From positions 2,046,001 to 2,110,000 of the forward strand of contig OZ244040.1 of the NCBI GenBank assembly GCA_965215035.1: DNA of 64,000 nt. The letters run 5' to 3'. The position numbers and the translations under genes were made by a program. A model generated the notes under the pieces. That model was given only the letters and a program-made list of their open reading frames with translations. It did not search any database and had not been told where the DNA came from. The DNA is from Azophilus sp965215035. GTDB taxonomy: Bacteria > Pseudomonadota > Gammaproteobacteria > Pseudomonadales > Azotimanducaceae. Numbering within the stretch: the first letter of the stretch is position 1; the number at the start of each line of letters is the position of its first letter. Below are positions 23,363 through 32,366 of this stretch, one piece after another.

Positions 23363-24412
23363 GTGGAAGCGAGGCTACCGCAGCAGAACTCCTCGTTCGG
23401 ACCCATTGCCGTCGCGATCTATCAGACGCTCGAATCCTACCAGGTCGACGCGGAGCAGGTGATGCGCAAGGCCGGTGTGGATGTGACGCGCCTCCAGGAT
23501 CCGACAGCGCGCCTCGACCCTTCCGTCCATCACCGTATCGTCGCCGAGGCGGTCAAGTTGACGGGAGATTGCAGTTTCGGCCTGCGCTTCTCCGATTATG
23601 TGCATCCGACGACCTTTCACGCACTTGGTTTGGCATTGCTTTCGAGCAGCACGCTGGGTGCCTTCTGCAGGCGTTGGGTACGATATCGCTCCTTTATAAC
23701 AACCATGGGCCGAGTCGTCTTCGACGAAACGGCAAGCGAAGCGGCGCTGGTCTTTCCATCGCAGCGCTCGAACCCCAACTCAAGCGTGGGCCGCGTACTG
23801 ATCGACGGGCAGATCGCCACCGTACTGAAGCTGATTCGCTTCATGTACCGCCCGGACTACCTGCCAAAGCGGGTAGACCTGATCTGTCCGCCGGTGCCCG
23901 AGGCGGGTGCGGTATACCAGCGCTACCTGGGGCCGAACGTGCGGTTCAGCGCCAGCCGCAATGCCATTTGTTTCGACCCGCGGGACTTAACCGTGCGCCT
24001 GCCGGCCGCCAATGCCGAGCTCGCGCGGCAGAACGACGAGGCGGTGGTGAGGTTTCTGGCGCGGCTCGACAAGGCGGATGTCGTTGCCCGGGCGCAGTCG
24101 AAGCTGATCGAGATGCTGCCGTCGGGCCACTGCTGCAAGGCGGAGGTGGCGCGTGCGCTGAATATGAGTGTGCGTACCCTGCACAACCGGCTGACGGATG
24201 CCGGAACCACCTACCAGCGGCTGCTCGACCGCACACGCCGCGAACTGGCGGAGCAATACATGCAACAGCCGAATATCTCCATCAGCGAGGTGGCCTACCT
24301 GCTCGGGTTTTCCGATTGCAGCAATTTCTCAAGGGCGTTCCATCGCTGGACCGGCCGTTCGCCGAGCGTCTACCGCGAACAGGCAAGGGCCGGGCTCTAC
24401 CCCGCCAATTGA
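23363..24412 (+). CDS. AraC-family transcriptional regulator (Arabinose_bd type)
   Basis: 349 residues from a GTG. The N-terminal two thirds match the ligand-domain family of OruR/ArgR-like and catabolic AraC regulators, for example FGLRFSDYVHPTTFHALGLA near residue 72. The C-terminal 100 residues hold two helix-turn-helix motifs: CKAEVARALNMSVRTLHNRL and ISEVAYLLGFSDCSNFSRAF, ending in the signature WTGRSPSVYRE. It probably activates a nearby catabolic gene in answer to a small acid; the acyl-CoA racemase starts 217 bases downstream. Effector unknown. Confidence 0.9.
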   Translation: MEARLPQQNSSFGPIAVAIYQTLESYQVDAEQVMRKAGVDVTRLQDPTARLDPSVHHRIVAEAVKLTGDCSFGLRFSDYVHPTTFHALGLALLSSSTLGAFCRRWVRYRSFITTMGRVVFDETASEAALVFPSQRSNPNSSVGRVLIDGQIATVLKLIRFMYRPDYLPKRVDLICPPVPEAGAVYQRYLGPNVRFSASRNAICFDPRDLTVRLPAANAELARQNDEAVVRFLARLDKADVVARAQSKLIEMLPSGHCCKAEVARALNMSVRTLHNRLTDAGTTYQRLLDRTRRELAEQYMQQPNISISEVAYLLGFSDCSNFSRAFHRWTGRSPSVYREQARAGLYPAN

Positions 24413-24629
24413 CCGCGCCGCTTGCCGCCCGACTGGTCTGGGAACCGATGGGCACGGCCCGCGGCCCAGCATTGATTGCGGCACCTCCCACCCGACCGTT
24501 CGTTTGCCTGGATTCATGCCTATCGGCGGGCCGGGCCGGGTAAACTCCCGCAATCGTCCACCAGAAATCAGCCGCGTCCAGGCACGGGCGGCGGGCTCGC
24601 ATTTATGCGGGCCGTTGCGGAAACGACAC

Positions 24630-25772
24630 ATGGGACCACTCGAGGGATACAGGATCATCGAGATCGCCGGCATCGGCCCCGGCCAGTTCTGCGGCATGCT
24701 GCTGGCCGACATGGGTGCCCGGCTCATTCGTATCGACAATCCGGCCGGCGGCGACCGGGGCGTGGCCATGCCGGCGCAATACAATCTCATGAACCGCAGC
24801 CGGCCCGTGATTGGGGTGGATCTCAAGGATCCCGCCGGGGCCGACCTGGTGTTGCGCCTGTGCGCCGGTGCCGATGCGCTGTTCGAAGGATTCCGCCCCG
24901 GCGTCATGGAGCGGCTGGGCCTGGGCCCGGACGATTGCACGGCCCGGAACCGCCGCCTTGTCTACGGCCGCATAACGGGATGGGGACAGGAAGGGCCACT
25001 GGCCGACAGGGTGGGTCACGATACGAACTACATCGCGCTCGCGGGTGCGCTCGGCATGCTGGGCGATGCGGACAGACCACCGCCGGTACCCCTCAACCTG
25101 ATCGGCGACTTCGGGGGCGGCGGGCTGTACCTGGCGTTGGGAATGCTGGCGGCCATGCTGGAAGCAAACCGGTCCGGCCAAGGCCAGGTCGTCGATGCGG
25201 CCATGGTGGACGGCACCGCCTCGATGCTGACCCTGTTCTACGGCATGCTGGCGGGCGGTTTGTGGAGCGAGCATCGGGGTGCCAATCTATTCGATGGGAG
25301 CGCCCCGTTCGTGCGCAGCTACGAGACAGGCGACGGCAAGTACATGGCGGTCTGCGCCATTGAGCGGCGTTTCTTCGCTACCCTGCTGGAGGCGCTGCAG
25401 ACGGATGCAATCGACCCGGCCGATCAGTACAGGCAAGAGGTTTGGCCCGAGCACTGCAGGATTCTGGAGCAGTTGTTCAAATCTCGAACCCGGGATGAGT
25501 GGACGCAAGCGTTCAAGGACAAGGACGCCTGTTGCGCGCCCGTGCTGACCCTCACCGAGGCGGCGCAACACCCGCACAGCAAGGCCCGGCAAAGCCATCT
25601 ATCCGTCGACGGTATCCTGCAGCCGGCACCTGCCCCCCGCTTTTCCCGCACACCGTCAAGAATACAGGGCCCGCCCTCGAATCCCGGCGAAAACCTGCGG
25701 GAGGGCCTTCGGGATTGGGGGCTCGACGCAGCGGAGATCGCCCGGCTGATCGAGTCCGGGGTGGTGCGATAG
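24630..25772 (+). CDS. Alpha-methylacyl-CoA racemase (CaiB/BaiF family III)
   Basis: 380 residues from the ATG at 24630. It follows the mycobacterial racemase Mcr closely: VGHDTNYIALAGALGMLG holds the catalytic His (His130) and LNLIGDFGGGGLYLALG the catalytic Asp (Asp160); QGQVVDAAMVDG is the next conserved block. The enzyme interconverts (R)- and (S)-2-methylacyl-CoA esters, which lets branched fatty acids and sterol side chains enter beta-oxidation. Normal length. It follows the AraC-type gene on the same strand and converges on the indolepyruvate oxidoreductase. Together with the acyl-CoA genes at 37.8-45.7 kb it suggests branched or steroid-like substrates. Confidence 0.9.
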   Translation: MGPLEGYRIIEIAGIGPGQFCGMLLADMGARLIRIDNPAGGDRGVAMPAQYNLMNRSRPVIGVDLKDPAGADLVLRLCAGADALFEGFRPGVMERLGLGPDDCTARNRRLVYGRITGWGQEGPLADRVGHDTNYIALAGALGMLGDADRPPPVPLNLIGDFGGGGLYLALGMLAAMLEANRSGQGQVVDAAMVDGTASMLTLFYGMLAGGLWSEHRGANLFDGSAPFVRSYETGDGKYMAVCAIERRFFATLLEALQTDAIDPADQYRQEVWPEHCRILEQLFKSRTRDEWTQAFKDKDACCAPVLTLTEAAQHPHSKARQSHLSVDGILQPAPAPRFSRTPSRIQGPPSNPGENLREGLRDWGLDAAEIARLIESGVVR

Positions 25773-25814
25773 CCGGTTACCCGGCGCCCAGCGCGACCTC
25801 ATGGCCACTGTCTC

Positions 25815-28800
25815 CTAGGCAGCCGCCTGGTCCGTGCCCGACCTCCGCCACTCGGCAAGCAGGTTCGTCCGGCAGGCCCGGGCCGCCTCGACGCCCGCCA
25901 GCTTGATGTGGCCGAAGCCGCGGATACGATCCGGAATCGAAGCGATGTCGACCGCGAGCCCGTGGTTGTCGTCGTTCAGGCCGTCGAGCAGTTCACCGAC
26001 GGTCTGCTCGTAATCGACGATGAGTCGCCGTTCCAGCTTGCGCTCGGCGGTTCGGCCGAAGGGGTCGAAGGCCGTGCCGCGCAGGAAACGCAACCAGGCG
26101 AGCAGCCGGAACACCGGTAGCATCCAGCCGCCGAATTCCATCTTGCGGGCCACGCCGGTGACCTTGTCTTTCGGGGCGATCGCCGGGGGCGAGAGATTGA
26201 AGCGCAGCTTGTAGTTCCCCTCGAACTGCTCGTTCAGCCTGCGCTGGAATTCCGGGTCGGCATACAGGCGTCCCACCTCGTACTCGTCCTTGTAGGCCAT
26301 CAGCTTGTAGGCGTGGCGCGCCACCGTTTCGGCCAGGCCCCGTTTGCCGCGGGTGCGGCGCTGCTCTGCCCGGCGCACCCCGTCGACAAGCGATCTGTAC
26401 CGATTCGCATAGGCCGGGTTCTGGTAGGCGGTGAGCTCGGCCACGCGGCGCTCAACCAGTTCATCGAGGGACAACTGCGCAGCCGGGTTCGGCGTATCGA
26501 GCGCGACAGCCAGGACGGCGTCGAGGTCGTGGGCCGCCCGGCGACCCCACTCGAAGGCCTCCTGGTTCCACTCCACGCTGACCCCATTCAGCGCGATGGC
26601 ATCGAAGATCGCCGCCTGGGACAGCGGCACCAGCCCCTTCTGCCAAGCGTAGCCCACCAGGAACAGGTTGCTGGCGATGGCGTCGCCGAGCAACTGCGTT
26701 GCAATGCGCGTGGCGTCGACGAACTCGACCCGATCCGTCCCCAGGGTTTCCAGCAATCTTCCTCTCAGGTTGTCGCCGGGATAGGCGAGATCCGGGTTGC
26801 GGGTGAAGTCGCCGGTGATGGTCTGCTGGGTGTTCACCACCGCCCGGGTGCGCTCCGGGTCCATGGCGGCAAGCGCCTGATCGCCACCGGCCACCAGCAG
26901 GTCGCAGCCGAGGACCAGGTCGGCACCGCCGGCATTGATGCGCGCCGAGCGGATGTCTCCGGGCCGTGCGGCGATGCGGATGTGGGTGGTGACGGGCCCG
27001 CCCTTCTGCGCGAACCCCAACTGATCCGCGATGGAGACACCCTTGCCGTCGATGTGGGCGGCCATGCCCAGGATGGCACCGATGGTGACGACGCCCGTAC
27101 CGCCCACGCCGCCGATGAGTATGGCGACGGTGCCGTCCTCGGGTATCGCGAGCTGCTCCGGTGCCGGTGGTGCCTCCCATACGGCCGGTGTATCGGCCCG
27201 GCCGCGGCCCTTGCGGAGCTGGCCACCGAGCACCGTGACGAAACTCGGGCAGAAACCCTTGTTGCAGGAGTAGTCCTTGTTGCAGGCGGATTGGTTGATC
27301 GTGCGCTTGCGCCCGTACTCGGTTTCCAGGGGCAGGACCGACACACAGTTCGACTGTTCCCCGCAATCGCCGCAGTTCTCGCAGACCCGGTGGTTGATGA
27401 ACAGGCGCCTGGCGGGGTCGGGGTAACGGCCGCGCTTGCGCCGGCGCCGTTTCTCGGCGGCGCAGGTCTGGTCGTAGATCAGTATCGACACGCCCTCCAC
27501 CTCGCGCAGTTCCCGCTGCACGAGATCTAGGTCGTCGCGGTGATGCAGGGTCGTGCCCTGCGCAAACCCGGGCCGCGCACCGAATTTCTCCGGCTCGTCG
27601 GTGACCACCACAATGCGCTCGATCCCTTCGTTGCGCACCTGCTGTGTGATCTGCGGCACGGTGAGCTGGCCGTCCACCGGCTGGCCGCCGGTCATGGCCA
27701 CCGCATCGTTGAACAGTATCTTGTAGGTGATGTTGACCCCGGCCTGGACGGCGGATCGGATCGCCAGAGTCCCGGAGTGGTAATAGGTGCCGTCGCCGAG
27801 CTGCTGAAAGACATGCCGGGTGTGGACGAAGGGCGCCTGGCCGATCCAGGCCACGCCCTCGCCGCCCATCTGGCTGTAGGAGTAGACCTCGCGATCCATC
27901 CAGTTGGCCATGAAGTGGCAGCCGACGCCGCCATAGGCGCGGCTGCCCTCGGGAACCCGGGTCGAGGTGTTGTGCGGGCAGCCGGAACAGAAGTAGGGCA
28001 GCCGAGCGATCGACAGCGCCTGGCGCTTGCTGGATTCGGCATCCTGCCGGTCGAGGAATGCGATGCGTGCCCGCAGGCGCTCGCTGTCGTATATCGGGCG
28101 GATGCGCCCGGCGATCACCCGGGCGATCTTGTCCGGGTGTAGGTCGCCGACATCGTCCACGAGCTTGGCGCCCCGTTCGTCCCGGCGCCCGACGATGCGG
28201 GGCCGGCGGCCCTCGGGCAATGCGTAGCAGACATTGCGGATGGCGTTCTCGAGCTGCTCGCGCTTGTCTTCTATGACCAGAATCTCTTCCAGACCGTCCG
28301 CGAATTCCCGGTAGATGGCGCGGTCCACGGGGAACGGCATGGCGATCTTGACAATGCGAACGCCGATTGCCGACATAAGCGCGGCATCCAGCCCAAGGTC
28401 GGCAAGGGCCTGCAGGGTATCGCGCCAGGTCTTGCCCATGGCGGCGATGCCCAAGCGCGCCCGGGGGCTGGTGTGGGTGATGCGATTGAGCCGATTCGCC
28501 CGCGCGAATTCGACCGCCGCGGGGAGCTTGTACTCGCGCAGCCGGATTTCCTGGGCGCTCCATGCATCGCCGACCCGCGCGTTCACCCCATCCGGCGGGA
28601 AGGCGAATTCAGGCCGGACGATGTGGATGTGATCGTGGTCCGCCCGAATGGATGCGGCCGTCTCGATGGTTTCGGGCAACAGCTTGTAACCCACCCAGGC
28701 CCCGCTGAAACGGGACAGCTCGATACCGTAGAGGCCCAGCGTGAACACCTCCTGAATGTCCGCTGGATACAGAACCGGCATCAGGAGATCTTCAAAAAGC

Positions 28801-29282
28801 AGTTCCGAGTGGTAGGCGTCGACCGTGGAACGCATGGCGGGGTCGTCGCCGGCCAGAATCAGCACACCGCCGTGTTGCGCGGTGCCGTGGTAGTTGCCCT
28901 GGCGCACGGCGTCCAGGCTCTGATCCAGGCCCGGCCCCTTGCCATACCACATGGCGAATACGCCATCGTAGTCGGCGTCGCCGTGATAGTGGATTTGCTG
29001 GGTGCCCCAGACGGCGGTTGCGGCCATGTGTTCGTTGGTGGCCGGCCAGAATGTGACCTGGTGCTTGCGGGTCAACTCCTCGGCGCGCCATAGCTCCATG
29101 TCCATGGCGGTCATGGGCGAGCCGCGGTAGCCGGCGATGAAGCCGGCGGTGTTGAGCCCGGCGGCGGCGTCCCGACGCCGCTGCACCAGCAGCAGCCGCA
29201 CCAGCGCCTGGCTACCGGTCAGGTAGATCTGCCCGGCGTCGCGGGTGTATCTGTCGTCGAGGCGGACGGTGGGGCCGGTCAT
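25815..29282 (-). CDS. Fused indolepyruvate (2-ketoacid) ferredoxin oxidoreductase
   Basis: 1155 residues, fusing the thiamine-diphosphate alpha part and the gamma part of 2-ketoacid oxidoreductases. An N-terminal pyrimidine-binding domain (AGFIAGYRGSPMTAMDMELW) is followed by a CxGCPHN motif (YFCSGCPHNTS), the TPP-binding VGCHFMANWMDRE-EVY area and GDGTYYHSG. A cysteine cluster CENCGDCGEQSNC and CNKDYSCNKGFC may bind iron-sulfur centres. From about residue 715 comes the gamma domain (GGVGGTGVVTIGAILGMAAH). It turns aryl-pyruvates into arylacetyl-CoA with ferredoxin as acceptor. Ten bases after the RidA-like gene, one operon. Length is typical for the proteobacterial fused type. Confidence 0.9.
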   Translation of the reverse strand: MTGPTVRLDDRYTRDAGQIYLTGSQALVRLLLVQRRRDAAAGLNTAGFIAGYRGSPMTAMDMELWRAEELTRKHQVTFWPATNEHMAATAVWGTQQIHYHGDADYDGVFAMWYGKGPGLDQSLDAVRQGNYHGTAQHGGVLILAGDDPAMRSTVDAYHSELLFEDLLMPVLYPADIQEVFTLGLYGIELSRFSGAWVGYKLLPETIETAASIRADHDHIHIVRPEFAFPPDGVNARVGDAWSAQEIRLREYKLPAAVEFARANRLNRITHTSPRARLGIAAMGKTWRDTLQALADLGLDAALMSAIGVRIVKIAMPFPVDRAIYREFADGLEEILVIEDKREQLENAIRNVCYALPEGRRPRIVGRRDERGAKLVDDVGDLHPDKIARVIAGRIRPIYDSERLRARIAFLDRQDAESSKRQALSIARLPYFCSGCPHNTSTRVPEGSRAYGGVGCHFMANWMDREVYSYSQMGGEGVAWIGQAPFVHTRHVFQQLGDGTYYHSGTLAIRSAVQAGVNITYKILFNDAVAMTGGQPVDGQLTVPQITQQVRNEGIERIVVVTDEPEKFGARPGFAQGTTLHHRDDLDLVQRELREVEGVSILIYDQTCAAEKRRRRKRGRYPDPARRLFINHRVCENCGDCGEQSNCVSVLPLETEYGRKRTINQSACNKDYSCNKGFCPSFVTVLGGQLRKGRGRADTPAVWEAPPAPEQLAIPEDGTVAILIGGVGGTGVVTIGAILGMAAHIDGKGVSIADQLGFAQKGGPVTTHIRIAARPGDIRSARINAGGADLVLGCDLLVAGGDQALAAMDPERTRAVVNTQQTITGDFTRNPDLAYPGDNLRGRLLETLGTDRVEFVDATRIATQLLGDAIASNLFLVGYAWQKGLVPLSQAAIFDAIALNGVSVEWNQEAFEWGRRAAHDLDAVLAVALDTPNPAAQLSLDELVERRVAELTAYQNPAYANRYRSLVDGVRRAEQRRTRGKRGLAETVARHAYKLMAYKDEYEVGRLYADPEFQRRLNEQFEGNYKLRFNLSPPAIAPKDKVTGVARKMEFGGWMLPVFRLLAWLRFLRGTAFDPFGRTAERKLERRLIVDYEQTVGELLDGLNDDNHGLAVDIASIPDRIRGFGHIKLAGVEAARACRTNLLAEWRRSGTDQAAA

Positions 29283-29291
29283 ACGGGAACG

Positions 29292-29777
29292 CTACTTAAG
29301 CTGCAACTCCGCCTCCACCTCGACCGGTATGCCGAAGGGAAGCTGTGCCATGCCGACGGCGGAGCGCGTGGCCCTGCCCCGGGCTTCGCCGAACAGGTCG
29401 ATAATCAACTCGGAGAAACCGTTGATCACCGTCGACTGCCCGGTGAAGCCGGGGGCCGAGTTGACCATGCCGAACACCCTAACCCAGCAGTCGATGCGGT
29501 CAAGGTCGCCGATTTCCCTTTGCAGGGTACCGAGCATGGCCAGCGCGGTCTTGCGGGCGGCCTGCGTCGCTTGCTCGACCGTCACATCCTCGCCGACCCG
29601 GCCAAGTGGCCGGGCGATGGCACCGTCGGCTTCCAGGGGGCCGTGGCCGGCCAGGAGTACGCGCCTGCCGAGCACCTTGATCATGGCGAGCGGCGCGCTC
29701 ACGCCGGGTGGAATTCTGAGGGGTGCGGGCAATACCAGCCCCAGTTCCCCGATGCGCCGCGCTACGTCGCCGGTCAT
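29292..29777 (-). CDS. RidA/YjgF family protein
   Basis: 161 residues with the trimeric RidA (chorismate-mutase-like) fold: VLLAGHGPLEADGAIARPLG, EDVTVEQATQAARKTALAML, and the end RATRSAVGMAQLPFGIPVEV. RidA hydrolyses reactive enamine/imine intermediates of amino-acid metabolism. This longer subgroup keeps an arginine (RATRSAVG) in the usual place for the carboxylate contact. It is first in an operon with the indolepyruvate oxidoreductase, so a role in clearing imines made from aromatic amino acids is plausible. AGGA lies before the ATG. Confidence 0.88.
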   Translation of the reverse strand: MTGDVARRIGELGLVLPAPLRIPPGVSAPLAMIKVLGRRVLLAGHGPLEADGAIARPLGRVGEDVTVEQATQAARKTALAMLGTLQREIGDLDRIDCWVRVFGMVNSAPGFTGQSTVINGFSELIIDLFGEARGRATRSAVGMAQLPFGIPVEVEAELQLK

Positions 29778-29893
29778 GCGATCCTCCGGTGTTGGTGGGA
29801 AAACCGTACTAGTATCGTCCAGTTTCGCCTTTCCTACTGGTTAAATCGTGCAGAAAATCTGTCGTTAGCCGAACAATCGCCGGGTGCTTCAGT

Positions 29894-29946
29894 TTGACGT
29901 GGGCGTTGTCGGTGGTAAAACGTCAGCATGCCTACGATACATCGTA
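29894..29946 (+). promoter_or_regulatory. Candidate promoter with palindromic operator
   Basis: TTGACG (29894-29899), 16 bases, then TAAAAC, followed by the palindrome TACGAT-AC-ATCGTA at 29933-29946. It lies in the 252-base space between two divergent genes, about 84 bases before the GTG of the membrane protein. The regulator is unknown. Confidence 0.3.
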
Positions 29947-30029
29947 TGTGATATGACACCAGGGTGAATGGCCATCTGTCGATCAATGCCAACTAGCGAT
30001 GCTGTGGGGGAAGCCACGCCGGTTAGGGC

Positions 30030-31211
30030 GTGGCTGCCCGGATAGTGTTCGATTCGTACCTGTTCCGCGTCCTGGTTGTTCCGACGGCGGTCTTCCTGTC
30101 GGTCCTGTTCGGCGCGGCCTATGGTTCCGGGCGCGAGGTCGTCGAGTTCGTCACCGGCAATGGCCCGACCGGTGGCCTGGTCGCCATCCTGACGCTCATC
30201 GTCACCCACGGTGTGCTGCTCGTCCTGAGCTTTGAACTGGCGCGCCTCTATCGGTCCTACGACTACGTGAGCTTCTTCCGGGTGCTGCTGGGGAAGGGCT
30301 GGTTTCTCTACGAGATCGTCATTCTCGTGGGGCTGGTGATCGGCCTCTCGATAACCACCACGGTTGGCGGTACGGTACTCGATGACCACTTCGGCATCGG
30401 CGCGCTGGTCGGCAGCCTGCTGATATTCGCGTTGATCGTTTTCCTGAACTACCACGGACGCAGGATCATCGAGCAGTCGATGACGGTATCCGTCGTGGCG
30501 CTGTTCGGGGTATTGGCCGTGCTGGTCGTGCAACTCCTAGACGGCCATGCGGGGCAGGTGGCGAAGGCGTTTGCGGAGCATCCGCATCAGGAAGGCGGCA
30601 TCTACACCGGGCTCAAGTACGCGATCGGCGGGGGCGGCTACCTGCCGCTCTTGCTCTACTGCGCGACGGGATTGCGAACGCGCGGTGAAGTCCTTGCCGC
30701 GGGCCTGACCGCGGCCGTGGTCGCCGCGCTGCCGGCGCTGGTTTTTCACTGTGCCTTCATGGCGGGTTTTCCGGCGGTGGTGGAACAACGCCTGCCCGCC
30801 TATTGGATGTTCGAGCAAGTTAGTTCGCCCTTCATGCTGAACGTTTACGTTCTTGTGATGTTTGTGCTGGTCGCGCAAACCGGCGTGGGCGTATTGCAGG
30901 GGCTCATCGAACGGGTCGATGTCTGGTACCGCCACAGAAAAACACGCCCGCTTGGCCGTGTGGGCCACGGGGCCATCGCCGGCGGGGCGGTGTTGATCAG
31001 CATGGCGCTCGGCAGCATGGGCATCGTCGCTCTGATTCTGCGCGCCTATACCATCATGTTTGCCAGTTTCGTCGTCGTGTTTGTCGTTCCCCTGCTCACC
31101 TATGGCGTCTATCTGACGATACGCGGGTATTCGACAAGCGAGGCGTCGAGGCTTGGGGAAAACGGCCGCTCCGGCGGCGCCGGCGTCAATCGAGACGCAG
31201 GTGCTCGTTGA
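30030..31211 (+). CDS. YkvI-like polytopic membrane protein
   Basis: 393 residues with about ten membrane helices, among them LVAILTLIVTHGVLLVLSFE, IVILVGLVIGLSITTTVGG and YAIGGGGYLPLLLYCAT. The pattern and length resemble YkvI-type proteins of the APC superfamily; no member has a settled substrate. The start is GTG at 30030. The last 30 residues are polar and rich in Gly, Ser and Asn, and the end overlaps the convergent esterase gene by 26 bases. A transport role in the inner membrane is inferred. Confidence 0.75.
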   Translation: MAARIVFDSYLFRVLVVPTAVFLSVLFGAAYGSGREVVEFVTGNGPTGGLVAILTLIVTHGVLLVLSFELARLYRSYDYVSFFRVLLGKGWFLYEIVILVGLVIGLSITTTVGGTVLDDHFGIGALVGSLLIFALIVFLNYHGRRIIEQSMTVSVVALFGVLAVLVVQLLDGHAGQVAKAFAEHPHQEGGIYTGLKYAIGGGGYLPLLLYCATGLRTRGEVLAAGLTAAVVAALPALVFHCAFMAGFPAVVEQRLPAYWMFEQVSSPFMLNVYVLVMFVLVAQTGVGVLQGLIERVDVWYRHRKTRPLGRVGHGAIAGGAVLISMALGSMGIVALILRAYTIMFASFVVVFVVPLLTYGVYLTIRGYSTSEASRLGENGRSGGAGVNRDAGAR

Positions 31212-32241
31212 ACCAGGCCGCCTGCTTGGCGAGAGCGACTTTCGACTCCCTAGCTTCCGGCACCACGAAGGTAAAACAATGCGGGACGCCGTCATAGAGG
31301 TCGAGTTTCGCGACTTGGCCGGCGGCCTCAAGTGCCTGGAACATGATCAGGGAATCGCTCAACAGAACTTCCTTGCCGCCTGTCTGCAATAGGGACGGCG
31401 GCATGCCGTCGGCGAGATTCTCATCGAGGTGTGGCGAGATCACCGGGTCGCGGTAGTCGGTGATGCCGAGCACCGGCAATATCTTGCGTACATAGGCTTC
31501 CCGGGCAACCATCGGGTCCTGACCTTCCAAGGTGATCCAGGTGTCGGCGGTCATGGTGAAGTCCACCATGGGTGACATGGCGACGGCGGCGCCGGGCAGG
31601 CCGATACCGCGATTGCGGAGCGCGTTCGGAACGGCGAGCGACAGGTGGCCGCCGGCCGAACAACCATACAGACCGATGTTTTCCGGCGCATAGTCCATTG
31701 CCGCCACCAAGTATTCGAATACTGCGACGTTTTCGTCAATGATGTCGTAGAGGGTCGCAAATGGCGCTTTCACGTAGTCGACCGCATATACGCGGATGCC
31801 CAGCCGATCCGCCATGGGCAGGGTATCGATAAGGGTCGATTCCGGACTGAACGATGACCAGGCGCCGCCGTGCACGTACATCAGGCTCTTATCGGCGTTC
31901 CTCAGCACCCGGGGCGTTATCTCCAGCACTCGTACCCCGTTCATCGACAAGTCCCGCAGGCCGCTGCCGTACCGCTCGACGAGCGGCTTGCCCGCCTCGA
32001 TAAAACGGGCCTGTTTGCTCTCGTCCCATCGGCGCCAGGCGTCGAGATCCTGGGGGGCCGGGACATCCCAGAACGGTTGGTAGCTGTCGTAAAACGCCCG
32101 CCATTGGGGGGAAAGATGCGGGGGCGCGTACTTGTATGCGTGGAATACGGGGTACTGTACCGGTGTGGAATTCTCGGTCGCCTGGGCGAGACCGGCAATC
32201 CCCAGGCCCAGGCCCAGGGTGGCAAGTGCAAAGGTGCGCAT
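31186..32241 (-). CDS. Secreted alpha/beta hydrolase (HSL/BD-FAE esterase-like)
   Basis: 351 residues with a signal peptide (FALATLGLGLGIAGLAQA), so periplasmic or exported. The oxyanion motif YVHGGAW, the nucleophile elbow GCSAGG, and PHLDENLADGMPPSLLQTGG (catalytic Asp region) then GVPHCF (catalytic His) define an esterase of the hormone-sensitive-lipase group. It would cleave short acyl esters. It is followed, across 125 bases on the upstream side, by a TonB receptor read in the same direction, so the pair may serve uptake and processing of one ester-bearing compound. Confidence 0.88.
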   Translation of the reverse strand: MRTFALATLGLGLGIAGLAQATENSTPVQYPVFHAYKYAPPHLSPQWRAFYDSYQPFWDVPAPQDLDAWRRWDESKQARFIEAGKPLVERYGSGLRDLSMNGVRVLEITPRVLRNADKSLMYVHGGAWSSFSPESTLIDTLPMADRLGIRVYAVDYVKAPFATLYDIIDENVAVFEYLVAAMDYAPENIGLYGCSAGGHLSLAVPNALRNRGIGLPGAAVAMSPMVDFTMTADTWITLEGQDPMVAREAYVRKILPVLGITDYRDPVISPHLDENLADGMPPSLLQTGGKEVLLSDSLIMFQALEAAGQVAKLDLYDGVPHCFTFVVPEARESKVALAKQAAWFNEHLRLD

Positions 32242-32366
32242 TGTTCGGTTCTCCCGTTCGCGGCCTCCACCCCAGGCTCGCGTGCAACAAAACTTGCTTC
32301 CCTACACGGGTAGCTTATGGGCGGTCTCCGTGCGGGCGTCCGGCACGCCAGGCAGGGCCGTCTGCC

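Noticed and set aside
26461..28563. A 700-codon open frame within the indolepyruvate oxidoreductase
   Set aside because: Shadow frame; the in-phase protein has clear thiamine and cysteine motifs.
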